A stretch of DNA of 35,721 nt, taken from positions 1 to 35,721 of the forward strand of contig VXMI01000163.1 of the NCBI GenBank assembly GCA_009841165.1, in the 5' to 3' direction. Both the position numbers and the translations under genes were made by a program. This stretch comes from Gemmatimonadota bacterium (lineage in GTDB: Bacteria > Gemmatimonadota > Gemmatimonadetes > Longimicrobiales > Gaopeijiaceae). This document shows, one piece after another, positions 15,306 through 23,745 of the stretch; position 1 is the first letter of the stretch, and each line of letters starts with the position of its first letter. The notes beneath the pieces were generated by a model. That model was not told where the DNA came from. It searched no databases and was given only the letters and a program-made list of their open reading frames with translations.

Positions 15306-17060
15306 ATGAGGAGTCGGCTACGGATCGGAATTCTGAGTCTGGGTCTGCTTGCGCTGGCAGGCGGCCCTCTCCTGACGGCGCACGCGGGTGCGCAGGTCGC
15401 GGAGCGCGCGCGAGTAATGGTCACCAACCTGAAGCCCATCGACGATGCGAACAAGAACTTCGGCCGGGATCTCGCGAAGGAGTTGCGGGACCTGATCAAC
15501 CAGTCCCCCCGACACCAGCCGGTGGACGAGGGCGATGTTCGCGACGCCACCAGGCAGTACGACATCGAGTATGACGACCTGGACTGCACGCAGTCGCTCC
15601 AGCTGGCCAGTCTGGTCAACGCCGCGATCGTCTTCTGCGGAACGTCCACGGAAAACCGCGACGACAGGACGTTCACCCTGGGGGGTGTTCAGTTCGCGGC
15701 CCCCGGCGGTACCGCCCTGACCATCGAGGACAAGACCTGGAGCAGGGACGATCCCGAAATGGCCGCGCAGGAGATCATGGGGGCGTTCGAGACCTTCGTG
15801 CAGCAGTCTCTCGCGGCCGACTTCTGCGCCCAGTACTTCGACTCGCAGGATTGGGAGAGCGCCGAGGAGAACTGTACCAGGGCGCTGGACATGAACCCGG
15901 ACCATGCCCAGGTGCGGTTCATCTACGCCAACGTCCTCAGACAGACCGAACGGCCTCAGGAGGCGTACACGGAAACCCTGCGGGTGATCGAGCTCGATCC
16001 GCTTCACGAGGGCGCGCTCCAGTTGGCTGGCTTCCTGGCCGCGACCCTTGGCCTGGACGACGAGGCCCGCGAGCACTACTCCGCGTACCTGGTGTTGAAC
16101 CCGGGCAACGCGCAGGTACGGATGCGCATCGCCTTCGAACTGGCCCAGGCGGGTGATCCCGAGGGTGCCATGCTCCTCGCGGAGGAGGGGCTCGATATCG
16201 AGGCGGACAATGTGGACCTGCTCCTGCAGCACGCCTCTTTCGCCACGCGCGCGGCCCAGGACCGCATGAGCGAGGTGGCACCCGGAAGCCCGCTTTCGGC
16301 CGAAGCCGCCGAACTCTACCGCAAAGCCCAACAGTCCTACCAGGCTGCCTATCGGGAACGCGGCATAGAGATGGATATCGGGCACCTCAGGAACATGATC
16401 GCGATCTTCAACGAGCTGGGTCAGGTCGAGGAAGCCGTCGATATGGCCGAGCGGGTGCTGCAAACGCACGATGAGGAAGCGTCGCTGTGGTCGGTCTATG
16501 CCGACCTTCTCAAGGATGTCGGTCGAGTGGACGAGGCCATCACGGCCCTCAGCGAAGCCCAAACGCGCGACCCGGCCACCCGGGACGTGGAGTTCCGCCA
16601 GGGCAACTGGCTGGTCGAACTGGGGCGCGCGGAAGAGGCGCTTCCCTATCTGCAGCAGGCTGTCGAGAGCGGTGGCAGATCTGCCGACGACGCGGCAAGG
16701 ATCTTCTTTGCGGAAGCGGTCAACAACGGGATCAACGCCGAGCCTCCCGACCTCGACTATGGCCTGCGGCTCATCGGATTGGCGAAGGCCTTCGAAAACG
16801 AGCTCTCGGACGGATCCGCCGGCGAGATTGATTTCTGGCACGCCTACGCGCTTTACCAGCAGGCACTGGAACAGGAGAAGCCCCAGAACCTGCAGACGGC
16901 GCAACTGACCCTGCCCAAGTTCCAGCAGGCTGGCCGGCTCTTTGCTCTTCCCAGGGTAGCCGCTTACGCGGAAGGCCGGTCGATCAACCTGCAGCAGTTC
17001 CGCGACGCCACCCAGCAGTACATCGAGATTCAGGAGGCGATCATCCAGCGCGGTCTCTGA
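15306..17060 (+). CDS. Secreted tetratricopeptide repeat protein
   Basis: This 584-residue protein has a signal peptide (residues 1-30, AHAGAQ). Its N-terminal domain (about 33-165) contains VMVTNLKPIDDANKNFGRDLAKELRDLI, recalling the nucleotide-free alpha/beta domains of CsgG/TolB-N/FlgO-like periplasmic proteins. Tandem TPR helices follow from about 170 to 480, with patterns such as AEENCTRALDMNPDHAQ and ALPYLQQAVESGG. TPR arrays bind other proteins, so a scaffold in the periplasm is likely; the partner is unknown. Cys 94/111 and Cys 174/190 may form disulfides. GAGGA at 15297-15301 sets the start at 15306. It is monocistronic: a promoter lies upstream and a strong terminator follows. Confidence 0.82.
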   Translation: MRSRLRIGILSLGLLALAGGPLLTAHAGAQVAERARVMVTNLKPIDDANKNFGRDLAKELRDLINQSPRHQPVDEGDVRDATRQYDIEYDDLDCTQSLQLASLVNAAIVFCGTSTENRDDRTFTLGGVQFAAPGGTALTIEDKTWSRDDPEMAAQEIMGAFETFVQQSLAADFCAQYFDSQDWESAEENCTRALDMNPDHAQVRFIYANVLRQTERPQEAYTETLRVIELDPLHEGALQLAGFLAATLGLDDEAREHYSAYLVLNPGNAQVRMRIAFELAQAGDPEGAMLLAEEGLDIEADNVDLLLQHASFATRAAQDRMSEVAPGSPLSAEAAELYRKAQQSYQAAYRERGIEMDIGHLRNMIAIFNELGQVEEAVDMAERVLQTHDEEASLWSVYADLLKDVGRVDEAITALSEAQTRDPATRDVEFRQGNWLVELGRAEEALPYLQQAVESGGRSADDAARIFFAEAVNNGINAEPPDLDYGLRLIGLAKAFENELSDGSAGEIDFWHAYALYQQALEQEKPQNLQTAQLTLPKFQQAGRLFALPRVAAYAEGRSINLQQFRDATQQYIEIQEAIIQRGL

Positions 17061-17093
17061 TACTGCTCAGGGCCGGGCACCGCCTCCCGGACA

Positions 17094-17138
17094 ACGGGGG
17101 CGCCGCAGGGGATTAAACCCGCGGCGCCCCCGTTTTTT
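17094..17138 (+). terminator. Rho-independent terminator after the TPR gene
   Basis: CGGGGGCGCCGC-A-GGG pairs with CCCGCGGCGCCCCCG around a 7-nt GATTAAA loop, with a single bulged A, followed by TTTTTT (17133-17138). It ends the TPR transcript and insulates the division cluster, whose promoter begins some 60 nt on. Confidence 0.95.
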
Positions 17139-17195
17139 GCGCCCGAAGTTGGCGTTCACCCATTGCAAAAGCCGGTCCCAGTCCCATAGTATTGC

Positions 17196-17224
17196 TTGCG
17201 GGTGGGATAAAACTGTAGTAAGAT
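17196..17224 (+). promoter_or_regulatory. Promoter of the dcw cluster
   Basis: TTGCGG (17196-17201) and TAAGAT (17219-17224), 17 bp apart, form a moderate -35/-10 pair placing the start near 17231, within the MraZ repeats. TTGCTT at 17192 and TAAAAC at 17208 are weaker alternatives. Confidence 0.45.
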
Positions 17225-17248
17225 GGGGTCTAGTGGGATGAAATGGGG
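17203..17248 (+). promoter_or_regulatory. MraZ operator: TGGGN repeats
   Basis: TGGGG (17224-17228), TGGGA (17234-17238) and TGGGG (17244-17248) are direct repeats with a strict 10-bp period (5-nt spacers), as known for the MraZ-binding site upstream of mraZ. A fourth TGGGA lies 21 bp upstream at 17203-17207. Two inverted copies (TCCCA) occur at 17176-17180 and 17182-17186. The last repeat is also the only GGGG that could act as ribosome site for mraZ, so MraZ binding could regulate both steps. Confidence 0.85.
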
Positions 17249-17256
17249 CGCACAAC

Positions 17257-17685
17257 ATGTCCGGGTTCCTTGGCCGACACGAGTACCAGATCGACGGAAA
17301 GGGGAGGGTCAGCTTTCCCTCTCCGTTCCGCCGGGTTGTGTCCGGGGGACCGCTCGTCCTGCTCCAATGGCAGACCACCCATCTGGACCTGTTTCCACCC
17401 GAAAAGTGGGCGGAGATCCAGGAGAACCTCATTGCCCACCGAAGGGGGCGTGAGGACCGCGGCGCCTACATACGGACCGTCTCGTCGAACGCGACCGAAG
17501 TCGAACCCGACGCCCACGGCCGCATCCGCATTCCGCCGGGTCTGCGTGAGCGCGTAGGACTCGACGATGTCGCCCTGTTCATCGGGGCGCTGGACCGCAT
17601 CGAGATATGGAACCCCGCTCGCTTCGAAGAGCAGTTCGCACGCGAGGCGGAAGACGACGGATTCGCCGCACAGATCTTCGGATGA
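17257..17685 (+). CDS. mraZ: Transcriptional regulator MraZ
   Basis: MraZ is a ring-forming DNA-binding protein with two SpoVT/AbrB domains that controls its own division and cell wall cluster. The 142 residues contain both DxxGR motifs, DGKGR at 13-17 and DAHGR at 85-89, each followed by the expected (V/I)xxPxxxR segment. The start ATG at 17257 lies 8 nt after GGGG, inside its own operator. It is the first gene of the cluster; rsmH follows after 13 nt. Confidence 0.96.
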   Translation: MSGFLGRHEYQIDGKGRVSFPSPFRRVVSGGPLVLLQWQTTHLDLFPPEKWAEIQENLIAHRRGREDRGAYIRTVSSNATEVEPDAHGRIRIPPGLRERVGLDDVALFIGALDRIEIWNPARFEEQFAREAEDDGFAAQIFG

Positions 17686-17698
17686 GGGGGGTGTGGAT

Positions 17699-18625
17699 GT
17701 GCGTACCCCCGAATACCACCGCCCGGTGCTGGTGGACGAAGCCATGCGGTACCTGATCGGTGAGGGCGGTCTCTACCTCGATGGGACGGTAGGGGGAGGG
17801 GGGCACGCACACGCCGTTCTCGAACGGTGCCCGGGCTGCCGAGTGGTGGGTCTCGACCGCGACGGCGAGGCGCTCGAGGCGGCGCGCGCCCGGCTATCGG
17901 GCTTTCACGGTCGGGTCCGGCTGGTGCGGATGTCCTTCAGCGAGGTGGGGCACGACCTGCAACTGCGCGTTGAGGGGCTGGCTGGAGCACTCCTCGACCT
18001 GGGCGTGAGTTCGCGGCAACTCGACAGCGATCGTCGCGGCTTCACCTTCCGCCGCGGGGTCGCGCTCGACATGAGGATGGATCCGGAGGGGGCGCTCACG
18101 GCCGAGGGGTTTCTGGCCAGGGCGCCGAAGGGGGAACTGATGGCGGCGCTCCGCGCAGGACAGGCGCCCAGATGCGCGTCACTGGCCAACCGCATCGTGC
18201 GGCGCCGCGCGGAGCGTCCCCTCCGGACCAGCGACGACCTGGTGGCAGTCCTGGAGTCGGTACTGGCGCGCCGCGCCACCCACGCGGAGAAGGCGCGCCT
18301 CTTCCAGGCCCTCCGAATCCGGGTCAACGACGAGATCGAGGCCCTCACGGTCGCGCTCCCGGCGATCCGGGAGCTGCTCTGCCCGGGGGCCACGCTGGTC
18401 GTCATCTCCTACCACTCCGTCGAGGACGGGCTGGTGAAGCGTGCCTTCCGCGAGTGGAGCGACCCTGCGCACGGCCTGCCGCCGCGCCTGCCGGTTCGCG
18501 ACTCCGAACTGACCGCGCTGGGGACCGTGCTGACGAGGAAGCCGGTCAAGCCGAGTGCCGAGGAGATCGCGGCCAACCCGCGGGCGCGCCCCGCACGGCT
18601 CAGGGCATGGCGGAGGGCGGCATGA
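17699..18625 (+). CDS. rsmH: 16S rRNA (cytosine(1402)-N(4))-methyltransferase
   Basis: RsmH (MraW) methylates N4 of C1402 in 16S rRNA using SAM. The 308-residue length fits the family. The SAM motif DGTVGGGGH is at residues 28-36, and the family block ALLDLGVSSRQLDSDRRGFTFR follows. The C-terminal ISYHSVEDGLVKRAF is conserved. GTG 17699 (giving VRTPEYHRPVLVDEA) is chosen because of protein alignment and GAGGGG 9 nt upstream; GTG 17693 is an alternative. The usually Arg/Glu-rich segment before the second half reads LRAGQAPRCASLANRIV, a mild divergence. It overlaps ftsL by 4 nt (ATGA). Confidence 0.95.
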   Translation: MRTPEYHRPVLVDEAMRYLIGEGGLYLDGTVGGGGHAHAVLERCPGCRVVGLDRDGEALEAARARLSGFHGRVRLVRMSFSEVGHDLQLRVEGLAGALLDLGVSSRQLDSDRRGFTFRRGVALDMRMDPEGALTAEGFLARAPKGELMAALRAGQAPRCASLANRIVRRRAERPLRTSDDLVAVLESVLARRATHAEKARLFQALRIRVNDEIEALTVALPAIRELLCPGATLVVISYHSVEDGLVKRAFREWSDPAHGLPPRLPVRDSELTALGTVLTRKPVKPSAEEIAANPRARPARLRAWRRAA

Positions 18626-18906
18626 AGAACGCAAGGCTGCTCCCGAGGGCGATACTGCTGCTCGCGGTCGTGCTGGTTTCTCTCACTACGGTAGCGTGGC
18701 GCCAGTCCACGACCCGGGAGACGATGGAGGAGTTGGCAGGGGCCGAACGTGAGCTGGCGATAGCCATCGATGAGCGCGAAGAGCTGTCCCGCGAGCTGTC
18801 CGCGATGGAGACGCGCCCGTGGATCGGCGCGGAGGCTGCGAGGCGCCTGGGGATGCGCGCGCCGACCGAGAACGAGGTGGTGATCGCGCCCGGAGGTGAG
18901 AGGTGA
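18622..18906 (+). CDS. ftsL: Cell division protein FtsL
   Basis: This 94-residue bitopic protein has one membrane helix (about residues 8-26) and a periplasmic coiled coil (about 30-62), then a short conserved AAxxLGM-like end (RRLGMRAPTENEVV). FtsL pairs with FtsB and FtsQ to activate FtsW/FtsI. The sequence is poorly conserved; identity rests on size, topology and its place between rsmH and ftsI. GGAGGG lies 5 nt before the ATG. It overlaps both neighbours (ATGA and GTGA). Confidence 0.88.
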   Translation: MKNARLLPRAILLLAVVLVSLTTVAWRQSTTRETMEELAGAERELAIAIDEREELSRELSAMETRPWIGAEAARRLGMRAPTENEVVIAPGGER

Positions 18907-20900
18907 GGCCCGTGCGCAGGCCCGGCGGCAAGCGGCGCAACGTTCGTGCGCGGCGCCGGATGCTGCTGGTGTTCTGGCTCGTGCTGGCCGCCCTGATGAT
19001 CGCCCGCTCGGTCGAGGTGCAGGTGATCGAGCGGGACGCCTGGGTGCAGGACGCGCTCAGGCAGCACCGCATGACGCGGGTCGTGCCGGCGCCGCGCGGA
19101 CGCATTCTCGACCGCAACGGGGGTGAACTCGCGGTCAGTCACTGGAGGGCCCGGGTCGCCGTCGCGCCCAACGAAATCCTCGACCGTGAAGATGTCGCCG
19201 AGGCGCTGCTCGCGAATCTGGGCCTGTCTCGCGCGCAGGCCCGGCGCGTGTCCGGGCCGACACGAACGTGGCACGTGGTCCCCGGCCGGTACTCCATGAC
19301 ACAGGTGGCGGCGCTACGGGGGATCCGCGGAGTCCACGTCGAGGGCGAACTGCGCCGTCTCTACCCGCGTGAAGGGTTGGCCCGGGGCTTGCTTGGCATC
19401 GTGCTCGACGGAACAGGCAGGGAAGGGGTCGAGCAGTCCATGGATTCAGTGTTGGCGGGGCAGAGCGGCCGCGAGATTGTGGCGCGCAACTACCGCGGCC
19501 GCGAAATCCCCGGGCAGGTCGTAACGATGGAGCCTCCGGTTGCCGGGCGGGACGTGGTTCTCACCATCGATCAGGATCTGCAGGAGATCAGCGAGGAGAT
19601 GCTCGCCAACGCGCTGGAGTCCACCGGGGCGCGCGGCGGCGATCTCATCGTCACCGATCCCCGGACGGGTGAAATCCTGGCGATGACCTCGGTCGTCAAC
19701 GGTTCCGCCGGCGCTCTTTCAGCCGTGAACACGAGCTACGAGCCCGGATCCACGATCAAGCCTTTCACGACTGCGGCGCTGTTGAGGCACGGCGTGGCTT
19801 CGCTCGACGATTCGGTGGATACGGGCAACGGCAGCTGGGTCGTGAACGGGCGCACGATCACCGACATTCAGAGGGGTGGGTGGATGTCGCTGCACGATGT
19901 GGTCATCGAGTCGTCCAACGTCGGCATCGCCAAGTTCACCGACCGGCTGACCCGCGGCCAGCAGTACACCACACTGCGGGATTTCGGGTTCGGGACTCCG
20001 ACGGGCGTTCCGTTGCCGGCCGAAGCGACCGGTCTGCTCCGCCGGCCGGAAATGTGGAGCGAACAGTCCGCCCATTCCCTGGCGTTCGGATACGAGCTCT
20101 CGGTGACGCCGCTGCAGATGGCCATGGCATTCGGTGCGCTCGCCAACGGCGGTGTTCTCATGGAGCCGCTCCTGATCAAGGAGGTTCACAACCGGGCGGG
20201 AGAACCGGTCCGTTTCGGCAGACCGCGGGCGATCCGCCGGGTGATGCCGGAGTGGGTCAGCGAGACGCTGACACCCGTCCTGGTGGAGGTGGTCGACAAC
20301 GGCACCGGTACCCGGGCGCGCATGTCCTCGTTTCAGGTGGCCGGCAAGAGCGGAACCGCGCGAGCCACCGGCCGCAGCGGACGCTACGAGAGTGGAGCCT
20401 ACCACGCGTCCTTCGGAGCCTGGTTCCCGGCCGACGATCCGCAGCTGCTCTTCTTCGTCAAGCTGGACCGGCCCTCCGGTGTCTACTACGGCGGTGCGAC
20501 TGCGGCGCCGGTCACGCGCGCCACGCTGGAGAGTCTGCTTTCGGCCCGACAATCTCCGATCGATCGAGCCGCCCTGGCCCGAGCGCAACGCGACCGAAGG
20601 GGACCGCCGCCTGCAGAGCCGCTGGTTCGCTTCGCCGTGGCGACGGAGCAGGCTGTGGAGGAGAGGCCGGGTGAGATGAGGGCGTGGACCGGTGCCGGTG
20701 CCTCCTCGGCCGCACGCGACCGCGAGATGATCGTGCCCGACCTGCAGGGAGCTTCCCTGAGGGTAGCGCTGCGCAGACTCCACAAGATGGGCCTGAGGGT
20801 GCATCTCGAGGGGGGTGGTACGGTTGCCGCGACGCATCCGGGTGGCGGGACTGCGATTGGCGCGGGGGACACCATCCGCGTGGTGGGGCGGGGGAGGTGA
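18903..20900 (+). CDS. ftsI: Division transpeptidase FtsI (PBP3) with PASTA domain
   Basis: FtsI cross-links septal peptidoglycan together with the glycosyltransferase FtsW. The 665 residues have a cytoplasmic tail and membrane helix (20-36), a PBP dimerisation domain, and a transpeptidase domain with STIK (283-286, nucleophile Ser 283), SSN (337-339) and KSGT (482-485). A C-terminal PASTA domain (about 608-663, starting IVPDLQG) may bind muropeptides or stabilise the enzyme; it is typical of Gram-positive division PBPs and also known in some diderm phyla. A basic, Pro-rich linker (555-607) precedes it. The GTG start overlaps the ftsL stop (GTGA) behind a perfect GGAGGTGAG. Confidence 0.95.
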   Translation: MRPVRRPGGKRRNVRARRRMLLVFWLVLAALMIARSVEVQVIERDAWVQDALRQHRMTRVVPAPRGRILDRNGGELAVSHWRARVAVAPNEILDREDVAEALLANLGLSRAQARRVSGPTRTWHVVPGRYSMTQVAALRGIRGVHVEGELRRLYPREGLARGLLGIVLDGTGREGVEQSMDSVLAGQSGREIVARNYRGREIPGQVVTMEPPVAGRDVVLTIDQDLQEISEEMLANALESTGARGGDLIVTDPRTGEILAMTSVVNGSAGALSAVNTSYEPGSTIKPFTTAALLRHGVASLDDSVDTGNGSWVVNGRTITDIQRGGWMSLHDVVIESSNVGIAKFTDRLTRGQQYTTLRDFGFGTPTGVPLPAEATGLLRRPEMWSEQSAHSLAFGYELSVTPLQMAMAFGALANGGVLMEPLLIKEVHNRAGEPVRFGRPRAIRRVMPEWVSETLTPVLVEVVDNGTGTRARMSSFQVAGKSGTARATGRSGRYESGAYHASFGAWFPADDPQLLFFVKLDRPSGVYYGGATAAPVTRATLESLLSARQSPIDRAALARAQRDRRGPPPAEPLVRFAVATEQAVEERPGEMRAWTGAGASSAARDREMIVPDLQGASLRVALRRLHKMGLRVHLEGGGTVAATHPGGGTAIGAGDTIRVVGRGR

Positions 20901-20902
20901 CG

Positions 20903-22381
20903 GTGAGCATGGACCGGGTGGTCACCGCGCTGGAGGATGCGGGGGTCGGCGTCAGGGCAATGATCCCGGCAGATGGCGCCCTCGCGAACATCGCGGTGAA
21001 CGGCGTGCAGCAGGACTCTCGTGCGGTGGCGCCGGGCGACCTCTTCGTGGCGTGGTCGGGGCACGCGCACGACGCGCACGACTACCTGCCCGCGGCCGCG
21101 GCGGCAGGGGCTGCCGCTGCAATCGTCGAGAGGCTTGTCACGGATACGCCGCTGCCTCAGTTCCAGGTCGACAACGCGCGACTGGCCGCCGCGATCGCAT
21201 CCGGACTCGTGGCGGGCTCGCCGTGGCGGTCGCTTCGTACCGTGGGCGTGACCGGCACGAACGGCAAGACCACAACCGCGCTCCTGCTGCGTGAACTGCT
21301 GGCGCCGGAGGGACCTGCGGCGGCGATTGGCACGCTGGGCGTTGTCGGTGCGGATGGCCGGGTGTTGGACGGGACCGAAGGGCTCACGACGCCAGGCCCC
21401 GTCCAGATTGCGGCCCGGTTGGCTGAACTCGCGCGCGAGGGGGTCCGCGGCGTGGTACTGGAGACCTCGTCCCACGCGCTGGACCAGTTCCGGCTCGACG
21501 GAGTGCGCTTCGACGTCATGGCCTTCACCAACCTGACGCGAGACCACCTGGACTATCACGGCACCCTGGATCGCTACCTGGCCGCCAAGGCCCGGTTGCT
21601 GGAGCTGGGCAAGGAAGGCTCCACGGCGGTGCTCAACGCCGACGACCCCGCGTGGCACGCGTTGCGTCCGGCCGGGGCGACACTCACCTACGGCCTGGCT
21701 CCCGACGCCGACATTCGTGCGGATCGGCTCGAACTGTCGGCGCGCCATTCCCGCTTCGAGCTCGTCGCGCGGGGGGAGCGGGAGCCCGTCGTCCTTCCCC
21801 TGCCGGGCAGCTTCAACGTCTCGAACGCACTGTGCGCGGCCGCCGGTGCGCTGGCCCTCGGGCGCCCGCTCGCAGCCGTTGCAGCCGGCCTGCGGGGCGT
21901 GTCCCCCGTGCCCGGGCGCCTCGAACGCGTCGCCAGCGACCCCTTCGACGTGCTGGTCGACTTCGCCCACACCCCCGACGCCCTGGAGCAGATCCTGAAG
22001 ACCATGAAGCCGCTGGTCGCGGGGCGGCTGATCGTCGTCTTCGGCGCGGGCGGCGACCGCGACCCGACCAAGCGGCCCGCGATGGGAGCCGCCGTGGCGC
22101 GGCACGCCGACATCGCGGTCGTCACATCCGACAACCCCCGCACGGAGGACCCCGCGGCGATCGCGGCGGAGGTGTCGGCAGGCGTGCGAGGGTGCGAATC
22201 GGTCGAGATCGTCGACCGCCTGAGCGCCATCCACTGGGCGCTGGACGCGGCCCGGCCCGGCGACACCGTGATTCTCGCCGGGAAGGGGCACGAGACATAC
22301 CAGGTCGTAGGCACGGAAAAGCTCCCCTTCGAAGAGCGGCGCATCGTGGAGAAGCGCCTCGCGGGGAGGGTCGCGTCGTGA
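20903..22381 (+). CDS. murE: UDP-MurNAc-tripeptide synthetase, probably meso-DAP adding
   Basis: MurE adds the third stem amino acid to UDP-MurNAc-L-Ala-D-Glu. The 492 residues contain the ATP loop GTNGKTT (118-124), the TNLTRDHLDYHG block (209-220), and DNPR (410-413) with GKGHE (460-464). DNPR marks enzymes selecting meso-diaminopimelate over lysine, so the wall should be the DAP type. Start options are GTG 20897 (overlapping the ftsI stop), GTG 20903 and ATG 20909; 20903 has GGGGAGG at the best distance. Confidence 0.96.
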   Translation: MSMDRVVTALEDAGVGVRAMIPADGALANIAVNGVQQDSRAVAPGDLFVAWSGHAHDAHDYLPAAAAAGAAAAIVERLVTDTPLPQFQVDNARLAAAIASGLVAGSPWRSLRTVGVTGTNGKTTTALLLRELLAPEGPAAAIGTLGVVGADGRVLDGTEGLTTPGPVQIAARLAELAREGVRGVVLETSSHALDQFRLDGVRFDVMAFTNLTRDHLDYHGTLDRYLAAKARLLELGKEGSTAVLNADDPAWHALRPAGATLTYGLAPDADIRADRLELSARHSRFELVARGEREPVVLPLPGSFNVSNALCAAAGALALGRPLAAVAAGLRGVSPVPGRLERVASDPFDVLVDFAHTPDALEQILKTMKPLVAGRLIVVFGAGGDRDPTKRPAMGAAVARHADIAVVTSDNPRTEDPAAIAAEVSAGVRGCESVEIVDRLSAIHWALDAARPGDTVILAGKGHETYQVVGTEKLPFEERRIVEKRLAGRVAS

Positions 22382-23745
22382 GCGGCTTCCACTGGACCGA
22401 CGCGGAGGTGAGGCGCGCACTGGGGATGGTGGGGGGAGACTCCGCCGTGCGCTACCGCGGCATCTCCACCGACACCCGGACCCTGCGCCCCGGAGACATC
22501 TTCGTTGCGATCGCCGGCGAGCGCTTCGACGGTCACGACTTCATCCCTCGCGCGGTGCAGACAGGATGCGCGGCTCTCGTGACTTCGCGCGCGCCCGGTG
22601 ACCTGCCCGTCGCCATGTACCGGGTGCCCGACACCCTGAAGGCGCTGGGCGACCTCGCCCTTCACCGGCGCGTGCAGCTGGACGTGCCGGTCGTGGGGAT
22701 CACCGGTTCATCGGGCAAGACGACCGTCAAGGACCTCACCCTGGGCGCCCTCGGCGCGGCGCTCCGTCCACACGGCACGATCGCCAACGAGAACAACCGC
22801 GTCGGCACACCGCTCACCATCCTGTCCGCGCCCGAAGCCGCCCGTGCCCTGGTGCTCGAACTCGGCACCAACGAACCGGGCGAGATCGCCGAACTGGCCC
22901 GCATCGCGCGGCCCACGATCGGCGTCGTCACGACCGTATCCGAAACGCACGTCGAACGCCTCGGCGACTTCCAGGGCGTCCTCTCCGAAAAGCTCGACCT
23001 GCTCCGCGGCATGCACCCCGGCGGCCGGGCCGTGGTCGGCGACGAGCCCCCCGATCTCGCGGTGGCCTCCCGCGGCATCGACCCTGGCGTCGCGGTGGCC
23101 GGCCGTTCCCGGCGAGCCGATCCCGAACTGCGCCCTCGCGACGCCCGGCTGCGCGACAACGGCACGTACGACTTCACGTGGATGGGCCAGCCCGTCTCGT
23201 TGCGGATCCCCGGCGCGCACAACCTCTACAACGCGCTCCTGGCCCTGACCGTCGCACACCTGCTGGAAGTCGATCCCGCGGAAGCGGCGGCGGGCGTGTC
23301 CGCCGTGGGTCCGGGGCCGATGCGAGGTGAAGTGCGCAAGCTGCGAGGCCTGACCCTCCTCGTGGACTGCTACAACGCCAACGCGGCCGGTGTGGAGGCG
23401 GCGGTGCGCACCCTCGAGGAGATGGCCGCACCCGGCCGCCGCGTCGCCGTCCTGGGCACCATGCTGGAACTGGGCGAGCGCTCGGCGGCGATCCACTGCG
23501 ACACGCTCGCCCGCGTGCTGCGAGCCGGGATCGACCGGTACGTCCTGACCGGCGCCTTCGCACACGCCGCGCGCTGCTACCCGGACGACCGGATCGACCT
23601 GGTCGAGGGCGTGGACGAGCTGGCCGAGCGCCTTCCGGGTCTTGCCCGGCCCGGTGACACGCTGCTGCTGAAGGCCTCGCGTGGCGTCCGACTGGAACGG
23701 GCGATTCCGGCGCTGGAGTCCAGCTATGGGGGACGGGCCGACTGA
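22378..23745 (+). CDS. murF: UDP-MurNAc-tripeptide--D-Ala-D-Ala ligase
   Basis: MurF attaches D-Ala-D-Ala, completing the UDP-MurNAc-pentapeptide. The 455 residues show the ATP loop GSSGKTT (110-116), NENNRVGTPLT shortly after, ELGTNEPGEI, and the late DCYNANAAG motif. GTG 22378 overlaps the murE stop (GTGA), with GGGGAGGG 7 nt before it. The D-Ala-D-Ala ligase gene (ddl) is not in this cluster. Confidence 0.95.
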   Translation: MSGFHWTDAEVRRALGMVGGDSAVRYRGISTDTRTLRPGDIFVAIAGERFDGHDFIPRAVQTGCAALVTSRAPGDLPVAMYRVPDTLKALGDLALHRRVQLDVPVVGITGSSGKTTVKDLTLGALGAALRPHGTIANENNRVGTPLTILSAPEAARALVLELGTNEPGEIAELARIARPTIGVVTTVSETHVERLGDFQGVLSEKLDLLRGMHPGGRAVVGDEPPDLAVASRGIDPGVAVAGRSRRADPELRPRDARLRDNGTYDFTWMGQPVSLRIPGAHNLYNALLALTVAHLLEVDPAEAAAGVSAVGPGPMRGEVRKLRGLTLLVDCYNANAAGVEAAVRTLEEMAAPGRRVAVLGTMLELGERSAAIHCDTLARVLRAGIDRYVLTGAFAHAARCYPDDRIDLVEGVDELAERLPGLARPGDTLLLKASRGVRLERAIPALESSYGGRAD

